This document shows positions 26,383 to 35,199 of a stretch of DNA of 64,000 nt, one piece after another. Location: contig CALOAB010000004.1 in NCBI GenBank assembly GCA_942491185.1, positions 124,001 through 188,000 of the forward strand, written 5' to 3'. The position numbers and the translations under genes are program-made. Every line of letters starts with the position of its first letter. The first letter of the stretch is position 1. The DNA is from SLRI01 sp942491185. GTDB lineage: Bacteria > Pseudomonadota > Alphaproteobacteria > Geminicoccales > Geminicoccaceae. The notes under the pieces are model-generated. The model had not been told where the DNA came from. It saw nothing but the letters and a program-made list of their open reading frames with translations, and ran no database searches.

Positions 26383-27323
26383 GATGCCTCGACGGCGACA
26401 TCGGTGCCGCAAACGCGCGCGTCCTCGGTCTCACCGTCCTCGATCCAGTCGATGATGTCGGACCAGACACGCTCACGCTGCAGGTCGCGCAGCAGCATAT
26501 GCCAACCGTCAGGATAGACGATCGATTGGCAGGCCTCGAGGTCGAGAGTGTCGATGAAGCCAGCAATGACCTCTGGCGGTATGATCTCGTCCCGCTCGCC
26601 CATGAGGACCAGCACGGGCACGTCCAGCGCCGACGCCTCGGCCACCGCCTCGTCCATCAGGCCGACCAGCCCGGCCACGGCATCCAGGCGTGTCTCCTTG
26701 ATCACCTGCGGATCTCGACCATAGCGGATCAGCATTTCGATATTGTCGCTGGCCTGCCGCTTGAGGCCGCGCCCGGACAGTGCTCGATCCGGCATCATCG
26801 TTGCCGCCGCCGTGAGGACAGCACGGTAGAAGGGGTTCAGGGCATCGCCGCCCCAGACCGCCGGCGCCGACAGGATGAGGCCATCCACCTCCGGCGCACC
26901 TTGGGCCAGGCCGACCACGGCCACGGCACCCCCCATGCTCTCGCCCAGCACGAAGAGCGGCGTGTCGGGCCAGGCCTCGGCGAGTATGGCGATACGGCCG
27001 CGCAGATCGGCGGCAAGAGCGGCATTGCCCGGCCACAAGCCGCGATTGGCGCTACCGCCGAAACCCTGCTGATCGAAGGCCTCGACCCGATAGCCGAGTG
27101 TCGCTGCATGTTGTGCGAAACCGTCGAAGGCATGGCTGTAGTCGTTGAAGCCATGCAGTGCCAGGATCACCGCCCGGGGTGAGCCCTCCGCAGCGTGGAC
27201 CCGTTCGGGCAAGGTCGGCTCGTCGATCGGATAGGTGGTGACAGCGCAAGCGCCGAGCAGGCTGAGAACGCCGACCACCGCCAAGCAGCGCCACACGTTC
27301 CAGTTGTCGAACCGCCGCCGCAC
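26379..27323 (-). CDS. alpha/beta hydrolase lipoprotein, monoacylglycerol lipase-like
   Basis: A 314-residue lipoprotein. A short signal sequence ends in LLGAC near residues 22-26, so Cys26 would be the lipidation site. The hydrolase core has LHGFNDYSHAF for the oxyanion region, nucleophile Ser in LGESMGG, acid Asp in MGERDEI and His in PDGWHMLLRD. It fits the monoacylglycerol lipase/lysophospholipase group. It may hydrolyse lysolipids or acylglycerols at the envelope; the substrate is inferred. The reading frame ends in a TAG whose CTAG is shared with the cyclase stop. Confidence 0.88.
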   Translation of the reverse strand: MRRRFDNWNVWRCLAVVGVLSLLGACAVTTYPIDEPTLPERVHAAEGSPRAVILALHGFNDYSHAFDGFAQHAATLGYRVEAFDQQGFGGSANRGLWPGNAALAADLRGRIAILAEAWPDTPLFVLGESMGGAVAVVGLAQGAPEVDGLILSAPAVWGGDALNPFYRAVLTAAATMMPDRALSGRGLKRQASDNIEMLIRYGRDPQVIKETRLDAVAGLVGLMDEAVAEASALDVPVLVLMGERDEIIPPEVIAGFIDTLDLEACQSIVYPDGWHMLLRDLQRERVWSDIIDWIEDGETEDARVCGTDVAVEAS

Positions 27324-27336
27324 GTTGCTCTCGAAG

Positions 27337-28269
27337 TCAGGAATGCTGCTTCAGGCCGATCATCTTCCAGATGTCTGCCGGTGTCCGGCCGATGTCGCGC
27401 AGATGTCGGAGCGTGATTGCCCGATTGCGCTTGGCCAACCGCTCGCCACGGCTGTCGGCCACCAGATTGTGGTGGTAGTAGCGCGGTGCGGTGATCTCGA
27501 GCAGCGCCTGCAACAACCGGTGAATATGCGTGGCATGGAAGAGATCCTCACCGCGGGTCACCAGATTGACGCCCTGCAGGTGGTCGTCGACGACGACGGC
27601 GAGGTGGTAGCTGGTGGGCGTGTCCTTGCGGGCGAGGATCGGATCACCCAACGATTCCGGGCGCGCCTCGATCCAGCCCGCGCGGCAATCGTACCAGGCG
27701 AGTTCGCCGGTGAGCGACAGCGCCTTGGCATTGTCGAGACGCCAGGCGAAGGGCTCGCCATTGTCGATCCGCCGCCGGCTCTCGTCGGCTGCGATGCCGC
27801 GGCAGATCCCGGGATAAATCAGCTCGTCATTGGGGCCGTGCGGGGCGCGCCCCGAATGCTCGACCTCCATCCTGATCTGCTTGCGGGTGCAAAAGCAGGG
27901 ATAGACGACCCCGAGCGCGCGCAGCCGCTCGAGCGCCCCGGCATAGAGCTGGATGCGGGCACTCTGCCGGGGCACGTCGCCCTGCCAAAGCAAGCCGAGC
28001 CAGCTCAGATCCTCGAAGATCGACCGCTCGAATTCGGCCCGACAACGCTGCTGATCGATATCCTCGATGCGCAGCAAAAAGCGGCCACCGGACGACCGTG
28101 CCGCCTCGAAGCCAAAAAGAGCAGAATAGGCATGGCCGACATGCAGATAGCCGGTCGGGCTCGGGGCGAAGCGGGTGACCAGCGGCGGCTCGCCGGGCAC
28201 CGGCAGCGGGATCGCATCGGCCCCGCGCAACATTCGATCTTCTGTCAGCCCAAGCACCGCTACGGTCAT
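27337..28269 (-). CDS. gluQ: glutamyl-Q tRNA(Asp) synthetase GluQ
   Basis: A 310-residue paralogue of glutamyl-tRNA synthetase without the anticodon-binding domain. It attaches glutamate to queuosine in tRNA-Asp. FAPSPTGYLHVGHA carries the HIGH motif (HVGH, residues 43-46). A zinc-binding group is seen in CFCTRKQ and a later Tyr/Cys. LAKRN replaces KMSKR, as in GluQ. The ATG at 28269 is chosen; a GTG at 28293 is the alternative. It is 13 bases from the lipoprotein gene. Queuosine genes themselves are not in the window. Confidence 0.93.
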   Translation of the reverse strand: MTVAVLGLTEDRMLRGADAIPLPVPGEPPLVTRFAPSPTGYLHVGHAYSALFGFEAARSSGGRFLLRIEDIDQQRCRAEFERSIFEDLSWLGLLWQGDVPRQSARIQLYAGALERLRALGVVYPCFCTRKQIRMEVEHSGRAPHGPNDELIYPGICRGIAADESRRRIDNGEPFAWRLDNAKALSLTGELAWYDCRAGWIEARPESLGDPILARKDTPTSYHLAVVVDDHLQGVNLVTRGEDLFHATHIHRLLQALLEITAPRYYHHNLVADSRGERLAKRNRAITLRHLRDIGRTPADIWKMIGLKQHS

Positions 28270-28476
28270 GCCAGGAACGCGCCCTCTCGCCACTCGATCA
28301 CACGTCTAGGTCGGGCCCACAGATATTGATGGGCCGAACGACACCGTGACGGGCATCACGGCCCGGTGCAAGATCAGTTGCGGTCGGAATAGCGGAGGCG
28401 CGCAAAGCGTGGCCGCAGGGTGACGCCCCAGGCGTCAACCGCCGCCTACTAATGGGCGACGATCAACAGGATGACG

Positions 28477-29172
28477 TCAGAAGCGAAGGAACGGATTGAG
28501 GAACCGCGAGAACGTCCCGGTCAGCCTGAGCGGTGCATCGGTCACCGTGAGGCAGAGACAATCCTCGCTCGCCTCGGCCATCGGCTGATGATCGACATGC
28601 GCGTCGGCGATCGAGATGTCACCCCGCCCGTAGCGACCGATCCCGTCATTGAAGGCGCCCTTCAAGACGACGGTGATCTCCTGGCCATCATGCGTGTGCT
28701 TGGGCACCGCGCGGCCAGCCTTCAGCACGATCAGCCTCGTCCGGTAGGTCGTCTCGTCCAGCGACAGACTGGCCTCAGAGACGGCGCCGTAATGCTTCCA
28801 CGGAAGGTCATCGAGCCGCCCGCCGATATAGTCTCGTAACGGTGCCGGGATCGACGCATCGACCGCTGCCGCCTCGTGCTTCTTGCTGGCACGCCTGCTC
28901 TTCGCACGTCCGGGCCGCCCGGCGGAGACCTGGATCGGGTCGCCCTCGTCGTCCAACCTGGCAAGCAGCCGATCGAACGCGCCGTCGCTCAGCGACGCCG
29001 GCCGCAAATCCTCCAGCATCGCCCCACCAAGCGCCTCATACTCGCGATAGGTGCTCTGCCGCTCCGGCGCCAGGGCGAGATGCGTGGCCACGACCAAGCC
29101 CACCGGCTCGGGCAAGCGACCGGCGGCATGGGCCAGCAGGAGATCGTCGACGCTGATATGTTCGCTCGTCAT
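28477..29172 (-). CDS. ChrR-like cupin anti-sigma factor lacking the zinc cysteines
   Basis: A 231-residue protein that would hold the adjacent ECF sigma factor inactive. The N-terminal anti-sigma domain (about 1-85) keeps His31, but the positions of ChrR Cys35 and Cys38 are Ala and Arg (HLALAPER), so the usual zinc site is not complete. The C-terminal cupin (about 115-215) keeps a metal set: KHTHDGQEITVV with His, His and Glu, and a later VDHQP His. ChrR responds to singlet oxygen in Rhodobacter. The ATG at 29172 overlaps the sigma factor stop by 4 bases, which supports the pair. Confidence 0.85.
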   Translation of the reverse strand: MTSEHISVDDLLLAHAAGRLPEPVGLVVATHLALAPERQSTYREYEALGGAMLEDLRPASLSDGAFDRLLARLDDEGDPIQVSAGRPGRAKSRRASKKHEAAAVDASIPAPLRDYIGGRLDDLPWKHYGAVSEASLSLDETTYRTRLIVLKAGRAVPKHTHDGQEITVVLKGAFNDGIGRYGRGDISIADAHVDHQPMAEASEDCLCLTVTDAPLRLTGTFSRFLNPFLRF

Positions 29173-29735
29173 GCTACACCTTCGAGCAGGCCACGCAGCT
29201 TGCCAACTGCGAGCCGCAACCGTGATTTCACCGTTCCCAGAGGCAGACCCAGCTCGTCGGCGATGACGCTGTGGGTCTTGTCCTCGAAATAGAAGATCCG
29301 CAGCAGCTCGGCTTGCTCCTGCGGCAGGCTGGCAATCGCCCGCCTGATCTCGTCCTTGACCAACTCGGTCTCGGTATGGGTGTCACCCCTAGGCGCCTCA
29401 CCGCTATCCATCGTCGGATCGTCGAGATCCCACTCGGGGTGCCGCTCCCGGCGCAGCGCGTCGATCCGCTTGTTCCGCGCAATCGTATAAATCCAGGTAC
29501 TCAGCGCAGCCTTGTCGGGATCGAACTGGTGCGCGCGGCGCCAAACGGTCAGCAAGACCTCCTGCGCCAAATCCTCCGCTTGCTCGGCGCGAGCACCGAC
29601 CCGACGCAGGTAGGCCGCAATCCGCGGTGCATAGAACCCATAGATCCGGCCGAATGCTTCGCGGTCCTGGCGCCCGGCCACCTTCTCGATGTCCAGGAGC
29701 AGTCCACCATCAGGAGTCGTGCCGGAGGTGCTCAT
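29169..29735 (-). CDS. ECF sigma factor, RpoE/ChrR-associated (ECF11-like)
   Basis: A 188-residue group IV sigma factor. Region 2 (FGRIYGFYAPRIAAYL through AEDLAQEVLLTVW) binds the -10 element and core. Region 4 (LPQEQAELLRIFYFEDKTHSVIADELGLPLGTVKSRLRLAVGKL) reads the -35. The ChrR-like partner follows directly, so it is likely the singlet-oxygen type. I chose the ATG at 29735 because AAGGGG is 4 bases upstream. An ATG at 29831 would add 32 residues and lies 27 bases from the putative promoter -10, so it stays possible. Confidence 0.92.
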   Translation of the reverse strand: MSTSGTTPDGGLLLDIEKVAGRQDREAFGRIYGFYAPRIAAYLRRVGARAEQAEDLAQEVLLTVWRRAHQFDPDKAALSTWIYTIARNKRIDALRRERHPEWDLDDPTMDSGEAPRGDTHTETELVKDEIRRAIASLPQEQAELLRIFYFEDKTHSVIADELGLPLGTVKSRLRLAVGKLRGLLEGVA

Positions 29736-29857
29736 GCGCCCCTTGAACGTCACCGACGCCGAATGCGCAAGTCGGACATCACGTCCGTAGGCCGCAGCCA
29801 GCATCCCCAAAGGTGCAATCGTCGTCATCATTCCCCGCAGATCGCTCTCGGGTTAAA

Positions 29858-29885
29858 GGTACGCGGTCAGAGCCGGCGCGGATCA
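29858..29885 (-). promoter_or_regulatory. possible ECF-type autoregulatory promoter of the sigma factor operon
   Basis: On the minus strand TGATCC (29885-29880) is followed after 17 bases by GTACC (29862-29858). TGATC is the reported -35 core of R. sphaeroides RpoE promoters, and such sigma factors usually activate their own gene. The -10 match is weak, so this is a candidate only. The leader would be about 20 bases to the ATG at 29831 or 115 to the one at 29735. Confidence 0.35.
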
Positions 29886-29976
29886 CCAAGCCCGGCAACC
29901 GCGCGATCGCGGCTTCAGCGCCTTGCTGACGCCGACCGACCCCAAGACAGCCATCAGCCAAAGGCACGCCTCGCCA

Positions 29977-30684
29977 ATGCAAACCGACCAGCACGCCAAG
30001 CTTCGCCGCCAGATCATCGATACCTGCCTGCAGATGACCGCGCTCGAGATCAACCATGGCAGCTCCGGCAATGTGAGCGCGCGCGTGCCAGAGGGACTGC
30101 TGATCACGCCTTCGGGCATGCCTTACGACCGGATCGAGCCCGCTGACATCGTCCTGCTCGATCACGAGGGTCGCTATGCCGGCCGACGCTTGCCGTCGAC
30201 GGAATGGCGCTTCCACTACGACATCATGCGCCAGCGTCCGGAGATCAACGCCATCGTCCACAATCATGCGACGCATTGCACGGTGCTCGCCTGCCTGCGG
30301 ATGGAGATTCCAGCCTTCCATTACATGATCGCGGTTGCCGGAGGCAATTCCGTGCGCGTTGCCCCCTACGCGCGCTTCGGCACGCAAGAGCTCTCCGACC
30401 ACGCGCTCACGGCGCTCGAGGGGCGCAATGCGTGTCTGCTCGCCAATCACGGGATGATCGCGCTCGGCGCCGACCTCGAGAAGGCCCTCAATCTGGCGCT
30501 CGAGGTCGAGAACCTGGCATCGTGCTATTGGCGCTGCCTGCAGGTCACCCGCCCGGCGATCCTCGAGTCCGGGCAGATCGACGAGGTGCTCGAGCGTATC
30601 GCCGCCTACGGCAAGCAGCCCGAGGAGCTGGAGCCCGGCCAGCGGCCGGCAACCGAAGCCCCGCCCCGGATCGATGCTGCCTGA
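29977..30684 (+). CDS. class II aldolase/adducin family protein (fuculose-phosphate aldolase-like)
   Basis: A 235-residue zinc-dependent aldolase. The fold core is visible: LEINHGSSGNVSAR near residue 22, ITPSGMPYDRI, and zinc ligands in the VHNHATHCTVLA segment and ANHGMIALG. This fits FucA/AraD-type enzymes that cleave sugar phosphates such as fuculose- or ribulose-phosphate. The substrate is not set. The ATG at 29977 is preceded by AAAGG; 29923 is an alternative. It is divergent from the sigma factor and not tied to other sugar genes. Confidence 0.88.
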   Translation: MQTDQHAKLRRQIIDTCLQMTALEINHGSSGNVSARVPEGLLITPSGMPYDRIEPADIVLLDHEGRYAGRRLPSTEWRFHYDIMRQRPEINAIVHNHATHCTVLACLRMEIPAFHYMIAVAGGNSVRVAPYARFGTQELSDHALTALEGRNACLLANHGMIALGADLEKALNLALEVENLASCYWRCLQVTRPAILESGQIDEVLERIAAYGKQPEELEPGQRPATEAPPRIDAA

Positions 30685-30719
30685 GCTGGCAGGCTGCAGC
30701 GCGCACCGGCCGAGCCTCG

Positions 30720-31358
30720 CTACTTGCTGCCCTGATTGCGGACGATCGCGATGATGCCGGCGCCCACGGCGAGCAGCAGCGCGCTGCCGAGGCCCGCGGC
30801 GATGGCGGCCGTGAACCGGGCCTTGGCCGCATCCCAGCCACGGGCCAGGCGAACGGCCATGCGCAATCCCTCTTCGTCATGGAGGCCGAGCCGGTGGACA
30901 AGCTCGTCGATCGCCTTCTTGGCCGCTTCCTCGGCAGCGGAGCGGGCGACACGATCGACCTCGCTTTGCACCTGCGACTTGTGGAGCACCATGGTTTGAT
31001 GAAACGACTCGGTGTGCTGCAGCAGCACCCGGAGGATCGGCAGGCCGTCGTTCTTGTCGTGCAGATGGGCGGCGCCCAGGAGATCGAGCTGCTTGCGCAC
31101 GCCGCCGTTCAGGTCGCCGGTGCTCACCACGATCGGAATATCGGGCGCGGCCTCTCGGAGGAGCTCCAAGGTCCGCGGACCCGCCGAATCGGGCAGGTTG
31201 AGATCGGTCACGATGACGTCCGGCGTGAGCCCAGGCGTCGACAGTCTGACCAAGCCTTGGGCCAGCGAATCTGCAACGACCATCTCGAACCTGCCGGCCA
31301 GCTCCCGACGCAGCGCCTGCACGTCGGTCGGGTCGTCCTCGAGCACCAAAACCCGCAC
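30720..31358 (-). CDS. response regulator receiver protein with C-terminal transmembrane anchor
   Basis: A 212-residue protein. Residues 1-118 form a receiver domain with acidic Glu7, Asp8 and Asp9, phosphoacceptor Asp52 in VTDLNLPDS, Thr80 and Lys102. A helical linker rich in charged residues (about 119-180) leads to a hydrophobic segment at 183-206 (TAAIAAGLGSALLLAVGAGIIAIV) ending in three polar residues and Lys. So the receiver would be tethered to the inner membrane by a C-terminal tail, an unusual layout. No effector domain is seen. The GTG start is preceded by CGGAG. It has its own promoter just upstream, and no histidine kinase lies next to it. Confidence 0.85.
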   Translation of the reverse strand: MRVLVLEDDPTDVQALRRELAGRFEMVVADSLAQGLVRLSTPGLTPDVIVTDLNLPDSAGPRTLELLREAAPDIPIVVSTGDLNGGVRKQLDLLGAAHLHDKNDGLPILRVLLQHTESFHQTMVLHKSQVQSEVDRVARSAAEEAAKKAIDELVHRLGLHDEEGLRMAVRLARGWDAAKARFTAAIAAGLGSALLLAVGAGIIAIVRNQGSK

Positions 31359-31397
31359 CGTCGTCTCCGCAGGAAGCTGAGCAAACTATGAATAGGC

Positions 31398-31426
31398 TTT
31401 ATATCCTATATTGACTTTCGAGTAAA
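31398..31426 (-). promoter_or_regulatory. housekeeping-type promoter for the membrane-anchored receiver
   Basis: On the minus strand TTTACT (31426-31421) and TATAAA (31403-31398) are spaced by exactly 17 bases. They lie in an AT-rich patch unlike the GC-rich surroundings. The -10 is 39 bases from the GTG start at 31358. The patch lies after the ilvA-like gene stop, so the receiver gene need not depend on read-through. Confidence 0.6.
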
Positions 31427-31472
31427 GCTTTCTGCCACTGGCTGCGTCCGGATTCACGCGCCCTGGTCGCGG

Positions 31473-32711
31473 TTACCCGACGCTCGATCCTTCGCTGTCG
31501 GCGACCAGCAGCTCGAAGCCACCCTCGCGGAGTGCTCGGGTGATGGCAGCGGCATGACGCCCGTCGCGGGTCTCGACAACGAAGTCGACAATAGCGTCCC
31601 TGACCGAGCCTTCGGAGAAGGCGCGCTTGTGCGTCACCTCGACCACATTGCCACGCGCATCTGCGATCAATCGGGTCAGCCGCGCCAAGCTGCCGGGGCT
31701 GTCCGGCACCGCGACCGCGAGCCTGATCAGCCGCTCGCTGCGCACCAGCCCGCGCATGATGACAGCGCTCAACAACCGGCTGTCGATATTGCCGCCACAG
31801 AGCACCAGGCCCACGCGGCGACCGGCGAACCGTGCGGGATGAGCCAGCACGGCGGCAAGGCCTGCCGCACCGGCGCCCTCGACCACGGTCTTCTCGATCT
31901 CGAGCAGCTGCAGCACCGCCCGCTCGAGATGCGGCTCGTCGACCAGCAGGATGTCGTCGACCAGCCGCTCGATCACCGCCCCGGTCAGCTTGCCCGGCTG
32001 CTTCACGGCAATGCCGTCGGCGATCGTCCGCCCGTGCGGTCCCGGCTCCGCTCCTGGATACCTGACTGCATAAGCGGCCGGAAACCGCGCCGATTGAACG
32101 CCCAGCACCTCGACCTCGGGACGCAGCGCCTTCAGCGCCGTGGCAATGCCCGAGATCAGGCCACCGCCGCCGATCGGCACGACAACGGCATCGAGCGGTG
32201 GAGCCGCCGCATCCATCTCCAGCCCGATCGTGCCTTGTCCGGCAACGATCAGCGGATCGTCGAACGGATGGATGAAGACGAAGCCGCGCTCGGCAGCGAG
32301 CGCATGAGCATGCGCTGCCGCGTCGTCGACGCTCGAGCCCGAGATAACGACCTCGGCGCCGAGCAACTCCGTGTTGTGGATCTTGCTGAACGGCGTCGTC
32401 TCCGGCATGACGATCGTCGCGTCGATGCCCAGCCGGCGGCTGTGATAGGCAACACCTTGGGCATGATTGCCGGCCGACATGGCGATCACGCCGCGCGCCC
32501 GCTCGGCCTCGCTCAGGCTGCTGAGCTTGTTCAAGGCGCCCCGCTCCTTGAACGAGGCGGTGTAGTGCCTGGTCTCGAACTTGAGCCAGAGCTCGGCACC
32601 GGTGATTTCCGAGAGCGTTCGCGAATGGCGGAGCGGCGTCGGCTCCAGCTGGCCGGCGAGGGTCGCGGCCGCCGCCTCGATCAGGGCCAGATCAACCGCC
32701 TGGCCGCTCAC
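31473..32711 (-). CDS. ilvA: threonine ammonia-lyase with ACT domain
   Basis: A 412-residue PLP enzyme that deaminates threonine (or serine) to 2-oxobutyrate. PLP Lys55 is in TASFKERGAL, with SAGNHAQGVAYHS and the glycine loop PIGGGGLISG. A C-terminal ACT-like domain (about 330-408, AVPDSPGSLARLTRLI) is short, as in the biodegradative or TdcB/Ilv1-like form, and would bind a regulatory amino acid. The ATG at 32711 follows argC by 18 bases. Whether it serves isoleucine synthesis or threonine breakdown cannot be decided here. Confidence 0.9.
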   Translation of the reverse strand: MSGQAVDLALIEAAAATLAGQLEPTPLRHSRTLSEITGAELWLKFETRHYTASFKERGALNKLSSLSEAERARGVIAMSAGNHAQGVAYHSRRLGIDATIVMPETTPFSKIHNTELLGAEVVISGSSVDDAAAHAHALAAERGFVFIHPFDDPLIVAGQGTIGLEMDAAAPPLDAVVVPIGGGGLISGIATALKALRPEVEVLGVQSARFPAAYAVRYPGAEPGPHGRTIADGIAVKQPGKLTGAVIERLVDDILLVDEPHLERAVLQLLEIEKTVVEGAGAAGLAAVLAHPARFAGRRVGLVLCGGNIDSRLLSAVIMRGLVRSERLIRLAVAVPDSPGSLARLTRLIADARGNVVEVTHKRAFSEGSVRDAIVDFVVETRDGRHAAAITRALREGGFELLVADSEGSSVG

Positions 32712-32729
32712 CTCATTTGCTCGCTCACC

Positions 32730-33770
32730 TCAAGGAAACATCGGTGCCTGGCCCAAGCCCATGTCCTCGGGCAGGCCGCACATCAGGTTCATGTTCTGGA
32801 TCGCCTGCCCCGATGCGCCCTTAACGAGGTTGTCGATAACGCTGAGGATGATGGCCTCGCCTTCGATCCGGCTCGGGTGAACGGCCAGGAGGCAGAGATT
32901 GCTGCCGCGGACATGGCGCGTGGCGGGCAGCGACTTGGGCGGCAGCACCTTGACGAAGGGAGCACCGGCATAGGCGCTCTCGAGCGTGGCCTGCAGCTCG
33001 GCGACACCGGTGCCGGCTGTGAGCCTGGTGTAGATCGTCGCCAGGATGCCGCGGTTCATGGGCACCAGATGCGGCGTGAAGGTGACCCGGATCGGCGCTC
33101 TGGAGAAATCCGAGAGGCACTGCTCGATCTCCGGCACGTGGCGATGCGTGCCGACACCATAAGCGTGGAAGCCTTCGCTCACCTCGGCGAAGAGATTGGC
33201 CTCCTTGGCCGCCCGACCGGCCCCGGTGATCCCCGACTTCGCATCGATGATGATGCGGTCCTCCTCGATCAGCCCCGCCTGGAGCAGCGGAATGAGCGGC
33301 AGCTCCGCCGTCGTCGTGTAGCAGCCTGGATTGGCGACGATCCGCGCCTCGCGAATGGCGGCGGCGTAGTGCTCGCTCAAGCCGTAGACGGCACTCGCCT
33401 GCAGCTCCGGCGCCTCGTGGGGCTTGCCGTAGGTCGCCTCGTAGGCGGCGAGGTCGCGGAGCCGGAAATCGGCCGAGATGTCGACCACCCGGATCGTCGC
33501 CGGCAGGCTCTTGACGACGCCTTGCGTGAGCCCATGCGGCAGGCAGCAGAACACGACATCGGCAGCATCGAGATCGACCGCATCGAGCTTGGCCAGTGGC
33601 GGCAGGCCCAGATGGGCCAAGTGCGGGAACAGCGCGCCCAGCGGCTGGCCGGCATTGCGGTCCGCGGTGAGCCAGCGGATCTCGGCTGCCGGGTGGCCGA
33701 CGAGAAGACGCAGGAGCTCGGCGCCCGTATAGCCGCTCGCCCCCAAGACGCCGATCCTGACCCGCTGCAT
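32730..33770 (-). CDS. argC: N-acetyl-gamma-glutamyl-phosphate reductase ArgC
   Basis: A 346-residue NADPH-dependent reductase of the arginine pathway that converts N-acetylglutamyl-phosphate to the semialdehyde. Nucleotide-binding GVLGASGYTGAELLRLL lies at residues 7-23, and catalytic Cys is in IVANPGCYTT near residue 155. A GVGTHRHVPEIEQ segment and a C-terminal ending GQAIQNMNLMCGLPEDMGL fit the type 1 family. The start is the ATG at 33770. The upstream rplM-rpsI pair often seen next to argC in related species is not here. Confidence 0.96.
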   Translation of the reverse strand: MQRVRIGVLGASGYTGAELLRLLVGHPAAEIRWLTADRNAGQPLGALFPHLAHLGLPPLAKLDAVDLDAADVVFCCLPHGLTQGVVKSLPATIRVVDISADFRLRDLAAYEATYGKPHEAPELQASAVYGLSEHYAAAIREARIVANPGCYTTTAELPLIPLLQAGLIEEDRIIIDAKSGITGAGRAAKEANLFAEVSEGFHAYGVGTHRHVPEIEQCLSDFSRAPIRVTFTPHLVPMNRGILATIYTRLTAGTGVAELQATLESAYAGAPFVKVLPPKSLPATRHVRGSNLCLLAVHPSRIEGEAIILSVIDNLVKGASGQAIQNMNLMCGLPEDMGLGQAPMFP

Positions 33771-33924
33771 CTAGCCCAACTTCCATCCATGCGCCGCACC
33801 GACCGATCTGCGGACGGGCGACTCGATTTCCCAACGCAATAGGTCTATCGGAACCCGGACCCGCCCGGCAAGCGCCAGCGCGGGCCTCGACCCATTCAAT
33901 CACGCCCAGCCCAGGCCCCAGCCC

Positions 33925-35199
33925 ATGCGTTTTCTGGTGATCGGCGGCGGCGGCCGCGAGCATGCCCTGTGCTGGGCGCTCAAGGCCTCCTCGCTCACGA
34001 CCGAGCTGCTCTGCGCCCCTGGCAATGACGGCATCAGGGCGCTCTGCGAATGCATCGCCGTCGCTGCCGATGACCTCGACGGCATCATTGCAACGGCCAA
34101 GGCGCGGGCGGTCGATCTCGTCGTCGTCGGCCCCGAGCTGCCACTCGTCATGGGTTTGGTCGACCGGCTCGAGGCGGTCGGGATCAAGGCGTTTGGGCCA
34201 TCGAAGGCAGCAGCGCAGCTCGAGGGCTCAAAAGCCTTCATGAAGGCGTTCTGCGCCCGACACGATCTGCCGACCGCCGCCTGCCGCATTTTCGAGCGGG
34301 CCGAAAGCGACGCAGCACTCGCCTATGTCGAGACGGCGCCTTTGCCGCTGGTCGTCAAGGTGGACGGGCTCGCCGCCGGCAAGGGCGTGGTGATTGCCGA
34401 GACCCGCGACGCTGCGCGTGAGGCGGTCGAGAGCGCCTTCGACGGCGCCTTCGGCGCTGCCGGCCAGACGCTGGTCATCGAGGAGCATCTGGTGGGCGAG
34501 GAGGTCAGCCTCTTTGCCATCGCCGACGGCAAGACGGCGCTCGAGATCGGCACGGCCCAGGACCACAAACGCGCCTTCGACGGCGACCTCGGGCCGAACA
34601 CCGGCGGCATGGGCGCCTATTCCCCGGCCCCGGCCTTGACGCCCGAGCTGACCGAGCAGGTCATGGTTGAGATCGTCCGGCCGACCATCGAGGCCCTGCG
34701 CGCCGAGGGCACGCCTTTTCGCGGCTTCCTCTACGCCGGGCTGATGCTGACCAAGGACGGGCCGAAGCTGCTCGAGTACAATGTCCGCTTCGGCGATCCG
34801 GAATGCCAGGCGGTGCTGCCCCGGCTGATGACCGATCTCGGCCAGCTCCTGCTGGGTGCTGCCGACGGCATGCTGAGCCGCATGAACGTCCGCTGGCTGC
34901 CCGACCATGCGCTCACCGTGGTCCTGGCGAGCAATGGCTATCCCGGCAGCTCGGTTGCCGGCTCGGTCATCACCGGCCTCGAGCCGCTCGACGGTGAGCC
35001 GGAGCTGCTGGTGTTTCACGCCGCCACCCGACGGGTCGACGACGCTTGGCAAGCACATGGCGGGCGCGTGCTCGCCGTCACCGGCCTCGGACCGACCCTG
35101 CAGGCCGCGCGCGACCAAGCCTATGCCGCCGTCGGACAAATCGACTGGCCGGAGGGCTTCCACCGCAGCGACATCGGCTGGCGCGCGCTTCGCCGATGA
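33925..35199 (+). CDS. purD: phosphoribosylamine-glycine ligase PurD
   Basis: A 424-residue ATP-grasp enzyme of purine synthesis that joins phosphoribosylamine and glycine. VIGGGGREHALCWAL starts the N-domain. The ATP-grasp core has VKVDGLAAGKGVVIA and DHKRAFDGDLGPNTGGMGAYSPA, and the metal region FRGFLYAGLMLTKDGPKLLEYNVRFGDPECQ. Length and start are typical. It is divergent from argC by 154 bases, and its TGA overlaps the next ATG (ATGA). Confidence 0.97.
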   Translation: MRFLVIGGGGREHALCWALKASSLTTELLCAPGNDGIRALCECIAVAADDLDGIIATAKARAVDLVVVGPELPLVMGLVDRLEAVGIKAFGPSKAAAQLEGSKAFMKAFCARHDLPTAACRIFERAESDAALAYVETAPLPLVVKVDGLAAGKGVVIAETRDAAREAVESAFDGAFGAAGQTLVIEEHLVGEEVSLFAIADGKTALEIGTAQDHKRAFDGDLGPNTGGMGAYSPAPALTPELTEQVMVEIVRPTIEALRAEGTPFRGFLYAGLMLTKDGPKLLEYNVRFGDPECQAVLPRLMTDLGQLLLGAADGMLSRMNVRWLPDHALTVVLASNGYPGSSVAGSVITGLEPLDGEPELLVFHAATRRVDDAWQAHGGRVLAVTGLGPTLQAARDQAYAAVGQIDWPEGFHRSDIGWRALRR

